Assembly: GCA_964556785.1 (NCBI GenBank)
Contig: CAZKXM010000034.1
Location: forward strand, 1-19,020
DNA length: 19,020 nucleotides
Source: CAG-1031 sp964556785
GTDB taxonomy: Bacteria > Bacteroidota > Bacteroidia > Bacteroidales > Muribaculaceae
Reading direction: 5' to 3'
Position numbers and translations under genes: made by a program. The notes beneath the pieces are model-generated. The model ran no database searches, had not been told where the DNA came from, and was given only the letters and a program-made list of their open reading frames with translations. Below, piece after piece: positions 7,401-14,156 of the stretch. The first letter of the stretch is position 1. Every line of letters starts with the position of its first letter.

Positions 7401-8288
7401 TCAGAAGAACTTGGTCTCTACTCCGGTAATGTCGCTAAGCAGATTGTTGGCCAGACGGCTTGCACCGATTCTGAAATACTCGTTGTCGGCCACCCATTTC
7501 TCGCCGAGAACCTCCTTGACAATCGTGTAATACTTCACGGCATCTTCAGTAGTGGCCACACCGCCGGCTGCCTTGAAGCCAACCATGCGCTGATGCGCTT
7601 CATAGTATTCCTTGATGCACTGACACATCACATAGCAAGCCTCGAGCGATGCGCCGGGGTATTCCTTGCCGGTTGATGTCTTGAGGAAATCGGCACCGCT
7701 GTAGAGGGCCAGCACCGATGCGTTGCGGATATTTTCAGCGCTTTTCAGTGCGCCGGTCTCGAGAATCACCTTCATCAGGGCGTTGCGGCAAGAGTGTTTC
7801 ATCTCCTCCAGATCGTCGCAAACGGCTTCATAGTCGTGGCTGAGGAAATCGCCCACATTGAGCACCACATCAATCTCGTCGGCGCCCGCCTCAACAGCCA
7901 GAGCAACCTCGGCCACCTTCACTTCGGGGAAGGTCTGTGACGTTGGGAAACCGCCGGCAACTGCGGCGATATCCACGGCTGAGACATCGAGCACGGTGCG
8001 CACCACAGGGACAAAATTAGGATAAACGCAGATAGCCGCCACATTGGGAAGCTCGGCATACTCATGCTCAAATGCGTTAACACGGCTGGTGAAATCGGCG
8101 ACTGACCGCTCTGAATCGGTTGTCTTCAGGGTAGTGAGGTCGATCGAATTGAAAATCCGTTTGTATACTTCAGGGTTACGGTTTTCCTCAAGATGCTTCT
8201 CGAGGATCTCGTCAACTGCGGCCTTAATGGCTGCGTCGTCAGTGATAACTTTGCTTGCGCTGATAGCGTCGGTGTACTTATCTGCCAT
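7401..8288 (-). CDS. deoC: Deoxyribose-phosphate aldolase
   Basis: This class I aldolase cleaves 2-deoxyribose-5-phosphate to glyceraldehyde-3-phosphate and acetaldehyde in deoxynucleoside catabolism. The 295-residue protein shows the expected active-site sequence: EIDVVLNVGDF with Asp140, KVILETGAL (173-181), DFLKTSTGK with the Schiff-base Lys203, and VGFKAAGGV with the second lysine, Lys239. The phosphate-binding FRIGAS (272-277) is also present. It is longer than E. coli DeoC (259) mainly through an N-terminal extension of about 45 residues, which is common in the Bacteroides type. It starts 12 bases after the MazG-like gene on the same strand, so it is likely co-transcribed and groups with nucleotide salvage and clean-up genes. 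Confidence 0.96.
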   Translation of the reverse strand: MADKYTDAISASKVITDDAAIKAAVDEILEKHLEENRNPEVYKRIFNSIDLTTLKTTDSERSVADFTSRVNAFEHEYAELPNVAAICVYPNFVPVVRTVLDVSAVDIAAVAGGFPTSQTFPEVKVAEVALAVEAGADEIDVVLNVGDFLSHDYEAVCDDLEEMKHSCRNALMKVILETGALKSAENIRNASVLALYSGADFLKTSTGKEYPGASLEACYVMCQCIKEYYEAHQRMVGFKAAGGVATTEDAVKYYTIVKEVLGEKWVADNEYFRIGASRLANNLLSDITGVETKFF

Positions 8289-8300
8289 TGTTATGGATTT

Positions 8301-8645
8301 TTATTGTTTGAGTTTTGGATTGTTGAGATGCCGCGACGAGTCGCGCCGGGTTTTCTTCTCGAGATTGCGTCGGAAAGCATCAGTGAGGTCGACACCGGTC
8401 TGATTGGCGATCGCTATCGTCACCCACAGCAGATCGGCGAGTTCGTCGGCAAGATCGGAATTTTCGCCGGGTTTGAACGACTGATCGCCATAGCGGCGCG
8501 CCATGATCCGCGCAACCTCTCCCGTTTCCTCGGCAAGTACAGCCATGTTGGTAAGAGGGGAGAAATAGCGCACGCCCACCGTGGTGATCCACTCGTCGAC
8601 AATCTTCTGGGCATCACTCAGTGTGACAGGCTTGACTTCAGACAT
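8301..8645 (-). CDS. MazG-like nucleotide pyrophosphohydrolase
   Basis: This is a small all-alpha NTP pyrophosphohydrolase of the MazG-like superfamily, about 114 residues from the chosen start. Family members hydrolyse nucleoside triphosphates to monophosphates, often to remove damaged or unwanted nucleotides. The metal-binding helix motif is visible as EETGEVARIMARRYG, and the second acidic helix as DLADELADLLWVTIAI. The sequence VRYFSPLTNMAVL is typical of the Bacteroidetes group. The frame extends up to 8669, but a good TAnnTTTG promoter element (8657-8664) lies over that upstream start. One of the two adjacent ATGs (8646-8648 or 8643-8645) is therefore the likely real start. The exact substrate cannot be read from sequence. 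Confidence 0.9.
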   Translation of the reverse strand: MSEVKPVTLSDAQKIVDEWITTVGVRYFSPLTNMAVLAEETGEVARIMARRYGDQSFKPGENSDLADELADLLWVTIAIANQTGVDLTDAFRRNLEKKTRRDSSRHLNNPKLKQ

Positions 8646-8656
8646 CATATCAGTTC

Positions 8657-8664
8657 CAAAGATA
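8657..8664 (-). promoter_or_regulatory. Internal promoter -7 element before the MazG-like gene
   Basis: Read on the minus strand this is TATCTTTG, a full match to the Bacteroidetes -7 consensus TAnnTTTG. Transcription would start about 4 bases further on, giving a leader of roughly 5-8 bases before the ATG at 8648 or 8645. The -33 element is weak: only a T-rich stretch lies at the expected distance. This could give deoC and the downstream membrane genes their own transcription, independent of the ybeY promoter. Confidence 0.5.
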
Positions 8665-8693
8665 AGCATATCGCATAAAATAAACCACTGTTA

Positions 8694-8710
8694 CGGCAAA
8701 AAAGTTGCCG
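8694..8710. other. Short hairpin between dtd and the MazG-like gene
   Basis: CGGCAA and TTGCCG form a perfect 6-bp stem around a 5-base loop, just downstream of the dtd stop (8725) in the direction of transcription. No clear U-tract follows it on the minus strand, so it is at most a weak terminator or an RNA-stabilising 3' hairpin. Its position directly ahead of an internal promoter fits a partial transcription boundary. Confidence 0.35.
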
Positions 8711-8724
8711 GGCTATGCCGCGAC

Positions 8725-9177
8725 TCATTCACGCAGGCGCGAATCAATGACGATTGTAACGGGGCCGTCGTTGAGAATCTCAACCTGCATGTCGGCTCCG
8801 AACACACCCCGCAGGGTTGGCCTGCCGAGATGTTCGGCGCAGGCGTCGCAATATAGTTCATAGAGAGGAACGGCAAGGTCGTGGCCGGCGGCACGGATAT
8901 AGCTCGGCCGGTTCCCTTTGCGGGTCGAAGCCGTGAGCGTGAACTGGCTCACGGCGAGTATCCGGCCATCTACATCCTTGACCGACAGGTTCATCACGCC
9001 GTCAGAGTCGTTGAATATCCGCAAGCCTGCTGTTTTTGCTGCCAACCAGCGAGCATCGTCCTCTGTATCACCGTTTTCCACGCCTACGAGCACCAGCAAT
9101 CCACTCTCTATTTCAGAATGGACCGTGCCGTTGATCGAAACTGAGGCTCTCTGCACTCTCTGGATTATTATCCTCAT
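8725..9177 (-). CDS. dtd: D-aminoacyl-tRNA deacylase
   Basis: This 150-residue cytoplasmic proofreading enzyme removes D-amino acids (and glycine mischarged on tRNA-Ala) from tRNA. The two signatures that form the active site across the dimer are present: SQFTL (77-81, catalytic Thr80) and the Gly-cisPro motif in NDGPVTI (136-142, Gly138-Pro139). The N-terminus MRIIIQRVQRASVSI is typical, and the length equals that of standard DTD proteins. It begins 23 bases after the uvrC stop on the same strand and is probably in the same transcript. Confidence 0.97.
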   Translation of the reverse strand: MRIIIQRVQRASVSINGTVHSEIESGLLVLVGVENGDTEDDARWLAAKTAGLRIFNDSDGVMNLSVKDVDGRILAVSQFTLTASTRKGNRPSYIRAAGHDLAVPLYELYCDACAEHLGRPTLRGVFGADMQVEILNDGPVTIVIDSRLRE

Positions 9178-9200
9178 ATTCAGAACTTTGTCAAGTCTTG

Positions 9201-11024
9201 TTATTCTTCTGACGGATCGGTTACATGAAGTGCACTGTAAACAACCGATGCCCGGGCCGGTCCCACCACTTTGGCAATCGCATCGAGATCCGCCTCGCGA
9301 ATGCGCTTCACGCTCTTGAAATGGCGCAGCAAAGCTGTCCGAGTCTTTTCGCCAACCCCCTTGATCGAATCGAGAGCCGACACTGTCTGGCCCTTGCTAC
9401 GCCGGTTGCGATGGTGCGTGATTCCGAAGCGGTGTGCCTCATCGCGCAAATGCTGTACAACGCGGAGCGTCTCCGAATTTTTGTCGATATAGAGAGGCAC
9501 ACTGTCGCCGGGGAAATATATCTCCTCAAGACGTTTTGCGATGCCCACAACAGCTATCGTGCCACGCAGGCCTATGCTCTCCAGCGCCTCAACAGCGGCA
9601 CTCAGCTGGCCCTTGCCACCGTCTACAACAATGAGCTGCGGCAAGCCCTGACCCTCCTCCATAAGCCTGGTGTAGCGGCGGGTGAGCACCTCCTTCATCG
9701 AGGCGAAGTCGTCGGGGCCCTCCACGGTCTTGATGTTGAAATGGCGATAGTCGCGCTTGGAAGGCTTGCCGTTGCGAAACACAACACACGAAGCTACAGG
9801 ATTGGTTCCTTGAATATTGGAGTTGTCGAAGCACTCAATATGGCGCGGGAATTCCTTTAGCCTGAAATCCTCCATCATACGCTGCATCAGCCGGTCGGTG
9901 CGCTGCTCTGGATTAGCGCGCTCCATGTGTTTGAGCATATCGATCTTGAACTGGCGCGCATTGCGCTCCGACACCTCAAGCAGCTTGGCTTTGTCACCCC
10001 GCTGCGGAATGGTGAACGTTACACCATCGAATTCCATGTCGGGCATAGCAGCAACTACAACCTCATGGAAGTTGGTCTTTAGCTTTGTCGCTATCTCATT
10101 GATAGCCAATGAAAGAAGTGTTGAGATCGGTTCGTCGAGACGACGTTTGTAATGCAGTGTCAAGCTCTTAACCACAGCGCCGTGTCGAACATGCATATAA
10201 TTGATAAACACGTCTTTATCATCATCGTCAACTCCAAACACGTCGATTTCCTCTATCGTCTGGCTCACAATGACGCTCTTGGCCTGATAGCGCGCAATCA
10301 GATCATATTTAATCTTCAGATCCTGCGCCTCCTCAAATCTCAGCTCGGCTGAGAGACGGGCCATTTCATCACGAAGAAACTGCATCAGCTCGGCAGTGTC
10401 GCCGCGGAGTATCTGCTTCACGCGTTCAATCTGACGGGCATACTCCTCAATCGATACCATTCCAACGCAGCAACCTCCGCACCGCTTCATGTGATATTCG
10501 AGGCATAACCGGCCTTTTCCTTTTGCGATATAATCGGGCGTTATCTGATGGCGGCACGAGCGGAGAGGATAGAGATCGCGAACAAGATCGAGGACGGTGC
10601 GCGCAACTGCCGTGTTGGTGTAAGGGCCATAGTATTTCGAGCCGTCCTTCACGCGCTGGCGCGTCATGAACACCCTGGGATATGGTTCGTTCGTCACTAC
10701 AATCCAGGGATAGGTCTTGTCGTCCTTGAGCAAAACATTGTAACGCGGCTGATACTCCTTGATCATCGAGGCCTCGAGATTGAGGGCATCCTGCTCTGTC
10801 GGCACAACGATATAGGTCATGTCGGCAATGGCTCGCACAAGGAGATTGGTGCGGAGCGAGTCGTGCGTGCGGTTGAAATATGACGACACCCGCCGCTTGA
10901 GGTTCTTGGCCTTACCGACGTAGATCACCGTCTCCTGAGAGTCATAGTAGGTGTAGACACCGGGGGTGTCAGGGAGAATTGCTATCTTCTCCCTGAGATA
11001 ATCAGACTTTTGGTGCTTTGCCAA
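9201..11024 (-). CDS. uvrC: Excinuclease ABC subunit C
   Basis: UvrC makes both incisions around DNA damage in nucleotide excision repair. The 607-residue protein has the full layout. The GIY-YIG nuclease is residues 19-50 (TPGVYTYYD, VIYVGKAKNLKRRVSSYF) and makes the 3' cut. The UVR UvrB-interaction motif is around 226-243 (LRFEEAQDLKIKYDLI). The RNase H-like 5' nuclease includes ECFDNSN (397-403) and LIVVDGGKGQ (464-473). C-terminal helix-hairpin-helix sequence is at about 550-597 (SIKGVGEKTR). Cysteines 157, 174, 182 and 186 match the spacing of the 4Fe-4S ligands reported for E. coli UvrC. The start codon lies 4 bases from the apt stop, suggesting co-transcription with it. Confidence 0.97.
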   Translation of the reverse strand: MAKHQKSDYLREKIAILPDTPGVYTYYDSQETVIYVGKAKNLKRRVSSYFNRTHDSLRTNLLVRAIADMTYIVVPTEQDALNLEASMIKEYQPRYNVLLKDDKTYPWIVVTNEPYPRVFMTRQRVKDGSKYYGPYTNTAVARTVLDLVRDLYPLRSCRHQITPDYIAKGKGRLCLEYHMKRCGGCCVGMVSIEEYARQIERVKQILRGDTAELMQFLRDEMARLSAELRFEEAQDLKIKYDLIARYQAKSVIVSQTIEEIDVFGVDDDDKDVFINYMHVRHGAVVKSLTLHYKRRLDEPISTLLSLAINEIATKLKTNFHEVVVAAMPDMEFDGVTFTIPQRGDKAKLLEVSERNARQFKIDMLKHMERANPEQRTDRLMQRMMEDFRLKEFPRHIECFDNSNIQGTNPVASCVVFRNGKPSKRDYRHFNIKTVEGPDDFASMKEVLTRRYTRLMEEGQGLPQLIVVDGGKGQLSAAVEALESIGLRGTIAVVGIAKRLEEIYFPGDSVPLYIDKNSETLRVVQHLRDEAHRFGITHHRNRRSKGQTVSALDSIKGVGEKTRTALLRHFKSVKRIREADLDAIAKVVGPARASVVYSALHVTDPSEE

Positions 11025-11028
11025 GAGA

Positions 11029-11547
11029 TCAGTAAGTGATCAGCGAAGTCACCTCAGCCTCGGCAGGGAGATTGGCGCGCCCTCCGAGCGAAGCGAGTTC
11101 GATAATGAAGCTGATATAAATTTTCTTGGGATTCATGCTTTTGACGAGTTCATAGGCGGCAGCCATTGTGCCACCGGTTGCCAGCACATCGTCATGAATC
11201 ACTACAATATCGTCGGGCGTAATCGCGTCGCGGTGAATTTCGATGGTGTCGGTGCCATATTCTTTCTGATATGTTGCCTTGACCGTGTCGGCAGGCAGCT
11301 TGCCCGGCTTGCGAACAGGCACAAAACCAGCGCCGAGCTCAAAGGCAAGGATCGAGCCGCCGATAAAGCCGCGGCTTTCAATGCCCACAACCTTTGTCAC
11401 ACCCTTTCCACGATAAAGTTCCGAGAGGTCCCAACCGATAATGTGCAGCGCACGGTTGTCCTTAAAGGCTGTGGTAAGATCCTTGAAGAGCACACCCTTC
11501 GAGGGGAAGTCTTCAACGTCGCGGATTTTCTTCTTAATATATTCCAT
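11029..11547 (-). CDS. apt: Adenine phosphoribosyltransferase
   Basis: This enzyme converts adenine plus PRPP to AMP in purine salvage. The 172-residue protein has the type I phosphoribosyltransferase PRPP-binding loop VVIHDDVLATGGTM (115-128) and the APT-specific segments DFPSKGVLFKDLTT (13-26), GIESRGFIGG (55-64) and RKPGKLP (79-85). Length and order are standard. It is followed after 4 bases by uvrC and preceded by a 61-base spacer from mnmG that contains the parS-like palindrome. I found no clear TAnnTTTG promoter in that spacer, so readthrough from mnmG is likely. Confidence 0.97.
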   Translation of the reverse strand: MEYIKKKIRDVEDFPSKGVLFKDLTTAFKDNRALHIIGWDLSELYRGKGVTKVVGIESRGFIGGSILAFELGAGFVPVRKPGKLPADTVKATYQKEYGTDTIEIHRDAITPDDIVVIHDDVLATGGTMAAAYELVKSMNPKKIYISFIIELASLGGRANLPAEAEVTSLITY

Positions 11548-11583
11548 AATGAAAAGATTAAAGTTTCGCTAAAGCTTGAAATT

Positions 11584-11601
11584 TTGTTCCACGTGGAACA
11601 A
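11584..11601. other. parS: parS-like ParB binding site
   Basis: This is a perfect 18-bp palindrome, TTGTTCCACGTGGAACAA, between the mnmG stop and the apt start. The inner 16 bases (11585-11600) are TGTTCCACGTGGAACA. They agree with the widely conserved chromosomal parS consensus (TGTTTCACGTGAAACA type) and, from memory, with the Pseudomonas variant. ParB binds such sites to load onto the chromosome for origin segregation. A 16-base match in an intergenic gap is very unlikely by chance. ParA and ParB are not in this window, so function here is inferred from sequence identity. parS sites cluster near oriC in most bacteria, which suggests that this region is in the origin-proximal part of the chromosome. 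Confidence 0.75.
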
Positions 11602-11608
11602 TTAAAGT

Positions 11609-13489
11609 TTATCTTCCTAAAAGCAAAAGGAGTATGGAGATGTCGGCAGGGGACACTCCGGGTATTCTTGAAGCCTGACCGATTGTCTCAGGCTTGATTT
11701 TGGAGAGCTTCTGCCTTGCCTCAGTCGAAAGCGCTTTGATGGCTGCATAGTCGAGTCTGCCTTGCAGAGGCACATCCTCAAGGCGTAGCATCTTGTCGGC
11801 GAGCTGCTGCTCGCGCTCTATATAACCCTTGTATTTGATTCTAACTTCCACAACCTCTATTATCTCGTCAAACCTATCGAGAGGTAGGTTCTGAACAAGC
11901 CAGGTCTCCAACTCGGGGAGATGTTGCGCGAGCAATTTGACTGTTAGTTGCGGCCGTGTAATAAGATCATACAGTTTAACGCTTTGGCGCAACGGCGAAG
12001 ACTCAACCTGAGCGAGCAGATCCCCTACCTGATCGGGACGAACGGAAAGTGATTTTGCAAACTCAACGAAACGGTTCACAGTCTCATATTTCTGTTCCAT
12101 CAGCCGCAGCCTCTCATCGGTAGCAAGACCAATGCTGTGGCCAATCGGGGTGAGTCGCTCATCGGCATTGTCTTGTCTGAGCAGAATCCGATATTCGGCC
12201 CGAGAGGTAAACATTCTGTATGGTTCGTCAACCCCTTTGGTGACGAGATCGTCGATCAAAACTCCGATATATGCCTGGTCTCTGCCAAGAGTAAGGGCAG
12301 GTTGGTCAAGGCATCGGCGCGCTGCGTTGATCCCGGCAAGCAAGCCCTGCCCGGCCGCCTCCTCATATCCTGTGGTTCCGTTCACCTGACCTGCAAGATA
12401 GAGATTGCCCACTATCTTACTTTCCAGCGAATGCTTCAGCTGAGTAGGATCAAAGAAGTCGTACTCTATCGCATAACCAGGACGGTAAATACTGACATTT
12501 TCAAGACCCTTTACAGTCTGCAACGCCCGAATCTGTATATCGACTGGCAGCGACGAGGAGAAGCCGTTCAGATAAAATTCGTTGGTTGTTTCACCTTCAG
12601 GTTCAAGAAAAAGCTGGTGTTCCTGCTTGTCGGCAAAGGTGACGATCTTTGTCTCGATACTGGGACAGTAACGGGGGCCGATCGACTGTATCTGTCCGTT
12701 ATATAGCGGCGACTCCGGCAATCCTTCGCGAAGAATCCGGTGCGTTTCAGGATTAGTGTAAGTAATGTAGCATCCTCTCTGTCTGAGTCTCGATTGTTCA
12801 CCGGGAAGAAACGAAAAATGGTGAAAATCCTCATCGCCCTCCTGTAAGGTGGTTTTACTCCAGTCAACCGAACGTCCGTCGATACGCACAGGCGTACCTG
12901 TTTTCATACGGTCAACCTTAACACCAAGACTACAGAGCTGCTCGGCAATACCGGTTGATGCCGGTTCGGCAACGCGACCACCTTCGATTTTGAGTCGGCC
13001 AATATGCATCAGCCCGTTAAGGAAAGTTCCGGCTGTAAGGATCACAGTTTTTGACCGGAACTCCATGCCGAGGGCAGTACGCACACCGGAAACTTCTCCA
13101 TCATTTATGATTAAGGAAGTGACACTGTCCTGCCACAGCGAGAGATTGTCGGTGTGTTCGAGAATGTCGCGCCACTCAGCCGAAAACCGCATTCTGTCAC
13201 TCTGAGCCCGCGGACTCCACACAGCAGGCCCCTTGGAACGGTTGAGCATCCTGAACTGGATAGACGTTCGGTCTGTAACTATTCCTGTCATTCCTCCCAA
13301 AGCATCGATCTCTTTGACTATCTGCCCTTTAGCAATACCGCCAATAGCCGGATTACAGCTCATCTGCGCAATCTTGTTCATGTCGATGGTGATCAACAGA
13401 ACCGACACACCTATCCGCGCTGCCGCATGGGCAGCCTCGCATCCGGCATGACCGGCACCGATCACAATAACATCGTAGTCAAACTTCAT
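11609..13489 (-). CDS. mnmG: tRNA uridine-34 modification enzyme MnmG (GidA)
   Basis: With MnmE, this FAD protein installs the carboxymethylaminomethyl group on wobble uridine 34 of several tRNAs. From the ATG at 13489 it is 626 residues, close to the usual 620-630. The N-terminus carries the FAD-binding GAGHAGCEAA (from residue 11), then CNPAIGG and KGQIVKEIDALGG. The mid-region has KTGTPVRIDGRSVD, CYITYTN and GPRYCPSIETKI with the two functionally important cysteines. The C-terminal tRNA/MnmE-binding helices end in the typical SPADISILLLLLGR. A GTG two codons upstream (13493-13495) would overlap the ybeY stop by 4 bases and is an alternative start. The gene lies between ybeY and the parS-like site. 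Confidence 0.97.
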   Translation of the reverse strand: MKFDYDVIVIGAGHAGCEAAHAAARIGVSVLLITIDMNKIAQMSCNPAIGGIAKGQIVKEIDALGGMTGIVTDRTSIQFRMLNRSKGPAVWSPRAQSDRMRFSAEWRDILEHTDNLSLWQDSVTSLIINDGEVSGVRTALGMEFRSKTVILTAGTFLNGLMHIGRLKIEGGRVAEPASTGIAEQLCSLGVKVDRMKTGTPVRIDGRSVDWSKTTLQEGDEDFHHFSFLPGEQSRLRQRGCYITYTNPETHRILREGLPESPLYNGQIQSIGPRYCPSIETKIVTFADKQEHQLFLEPEGETTNEFYLNGFSSSLPVDIQIRALQTVKGLENVSIYRPGYAIEYDFFDPTQLKHSLESKIVGNLYLAGQVNGTTGYEEAAGQGLLAGINAARRCLDQPALTLGRDQAYIGVLIDDLVTKGVDEPYRMFTSRAEYRILLRQDNADERLTPIGHSIGLATDERLRLMEQKYETVNRFVEFAKSLSVRPDQVGDLLAQVESSPLRQSVKLYDLITRPQLTVKLLAQHLPELETWLVQNLPLDRFDEIIEVVEVRIKYKGYIEREQQLADKMLRLEDVPLQGRLDYAAIKALSTEARQKLSKIKPETIGQASRIPGVSPADISILLLLLGR

Positions 13490-13491
13490 TG

Positions 13492-13926
13492 TCACAGTTT
13501 TTTATTCAAGAGATCAAGAGCCTGATTCTCATGCTGTTCCATCACCTCTCGCTCGCCGGGACCTTTGTCGTTGATTCCGCAAAGATGCAGAACTCCGTGA
13601 ACGATCACCCTATGCAATTCCTCATCGTAGGGGCGCAGAGACACGGTGTCGGCATTCGACCTGACGGTGTCGAGCGAAATAAACATATCTCCGCTGATGC
13701 GACGCCCCAGGGTGTTGTCAAACGTTATAATGTCTGTAAAATAGTCATGGCTCAGAAACTCGCGGTTAACCTCGATGATTGTCGGATCGTCGCAAAAGAT
13801 ATAGGTGAGCGGACCCATGATTTTTCCATGAGCCTGCGCCACCGCCTCCAGCCATCGCTCAATCTTGGCGAGATCAAGATCAGGCATCGCGACATTGCCT
13901 CGTGTGAGCCATTGCAATCGGGACAT
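13492..13926 (-). CDS. ybeY: Endoribonuclease / rRNA maturation factor YbeY
   Basis: YbeY is a metal-dependent RNase involved in 16S rRNA 3'-end maturation and ribosome quality control. From the ATG at 13926 it is 144 residues. It has LTYIFCDD, FLSHDYFTDIITFDN and GDMFIS, then the metal site HGVLHLCGIND, giving His110, His114 and Asp120. In most bacteria the third ligand is His (HGxLHLxGxDH). Here it is Asp, a form I associate with Bacteroidetes and probably still metal-binding. An upstream in-frame ATG at 13947 is unlikely to be used, because the promoter -7 element (13945-13952) overlaps it. The family-like N-terminus begins at 13926. The stop is 2 bases from the mnmG ATG. Confidence 0.93.
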   Translation of the reverse strand: MSRLQWLTRGNVAMPDLDLAKIERWLEAVAQAHGKIMGPLTYIFCDDPTIIEVNREFLSHDYFTDIITFDNTLGRRISGDMFISLDTVRSNADTVSLRPYDEELHRVIVHGVLHLCGINDKGPGEREVMEQHENQALDLLNKKL

Positions 13927-13944
13927 AGCAGGTGAAATTACACG

Positions 13945-13975
13945 CAAAAATACGAAAATTTCGCATTCGGCAAAA
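13945..13975 (-). promoter_or_regulatory. Promoter for the ybeY-mnmG operon
   Basis: On the minus strand, TTTTG (13971-13975) is followed by an 18-base spacer and TATTTTTG (13945-13952). This fits the Bacteroidetes primary-sigma promoter (-33 TTG, -7 TAnnTTTG). The predicted transcription start is near 13941, giving a leader of about 15 bases before the ATG at 13926. It is the best promoter in the window and probably drives ybeY, mnmG, apt, uvrC and dtd. Confidence 0.7.
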
Positions 13976-14122
13976 TCAGTACGATTCCTGAATTTATCTG
14001 CTCAAAAACTCGCACACAAAAAATCGACTCTTTCAGATTGTCTGTTAGCAACTTAAGGGGCGCCTACCCTGTCTGAGAATTCAATAATCAGGTAATTACG
14101 GAGAGGCGCACGCAAAAATCAA

Positions 14123-14152
14123 TTTCTAAATTGCTAAAAAATTGTAAATTTG
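14123..14152 (+). promoter_or_regulatory. Promoter for the secreted esterase gene
   Basis: TAAATTTG (14145-14152) matches the Bacteroidetes -7 consensus TAnnTTTG. TTTC (14123-14126), 18 bases upstream, is a one-mismatch -33 element. The -7 box ends only 4 bases before the ATG at 14157, so the predicted transcription start falls on or next to the start codon, implying a leaderless mRNA. The rest of the 230-base divergent gap (13927-14156) is AT-rich and shows no other gene. Confidence 0.55.
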
Positions 14153-14156
14153 CCAT

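Noticed and set aside
9225..9860. 211-residue open frame antisense to uvrC
   Set aside because: It is fully covered by conserved UvrC sequence on the other strand and shows no family motif or promoter.
11557..11610. ATTAAAGTTT direct repeats flanking the parS-like site, with TTAAAGTTTCG also at 18712-18722
   Set aside because: Shared 10-11-mers in AT-rich spacers are expected by chance many times in a window of this size.
12137..12706. 189-residue plus-strand frame inside mnmG
   Set aside because: It is opposite conserved MnmG sequence with no independent support.
14059..14064. GGCGCC palindrome in the divergent gap
   Set aside because: A 6-bp palindrome is expected often, and no larger structure or operator pair surrounds it.
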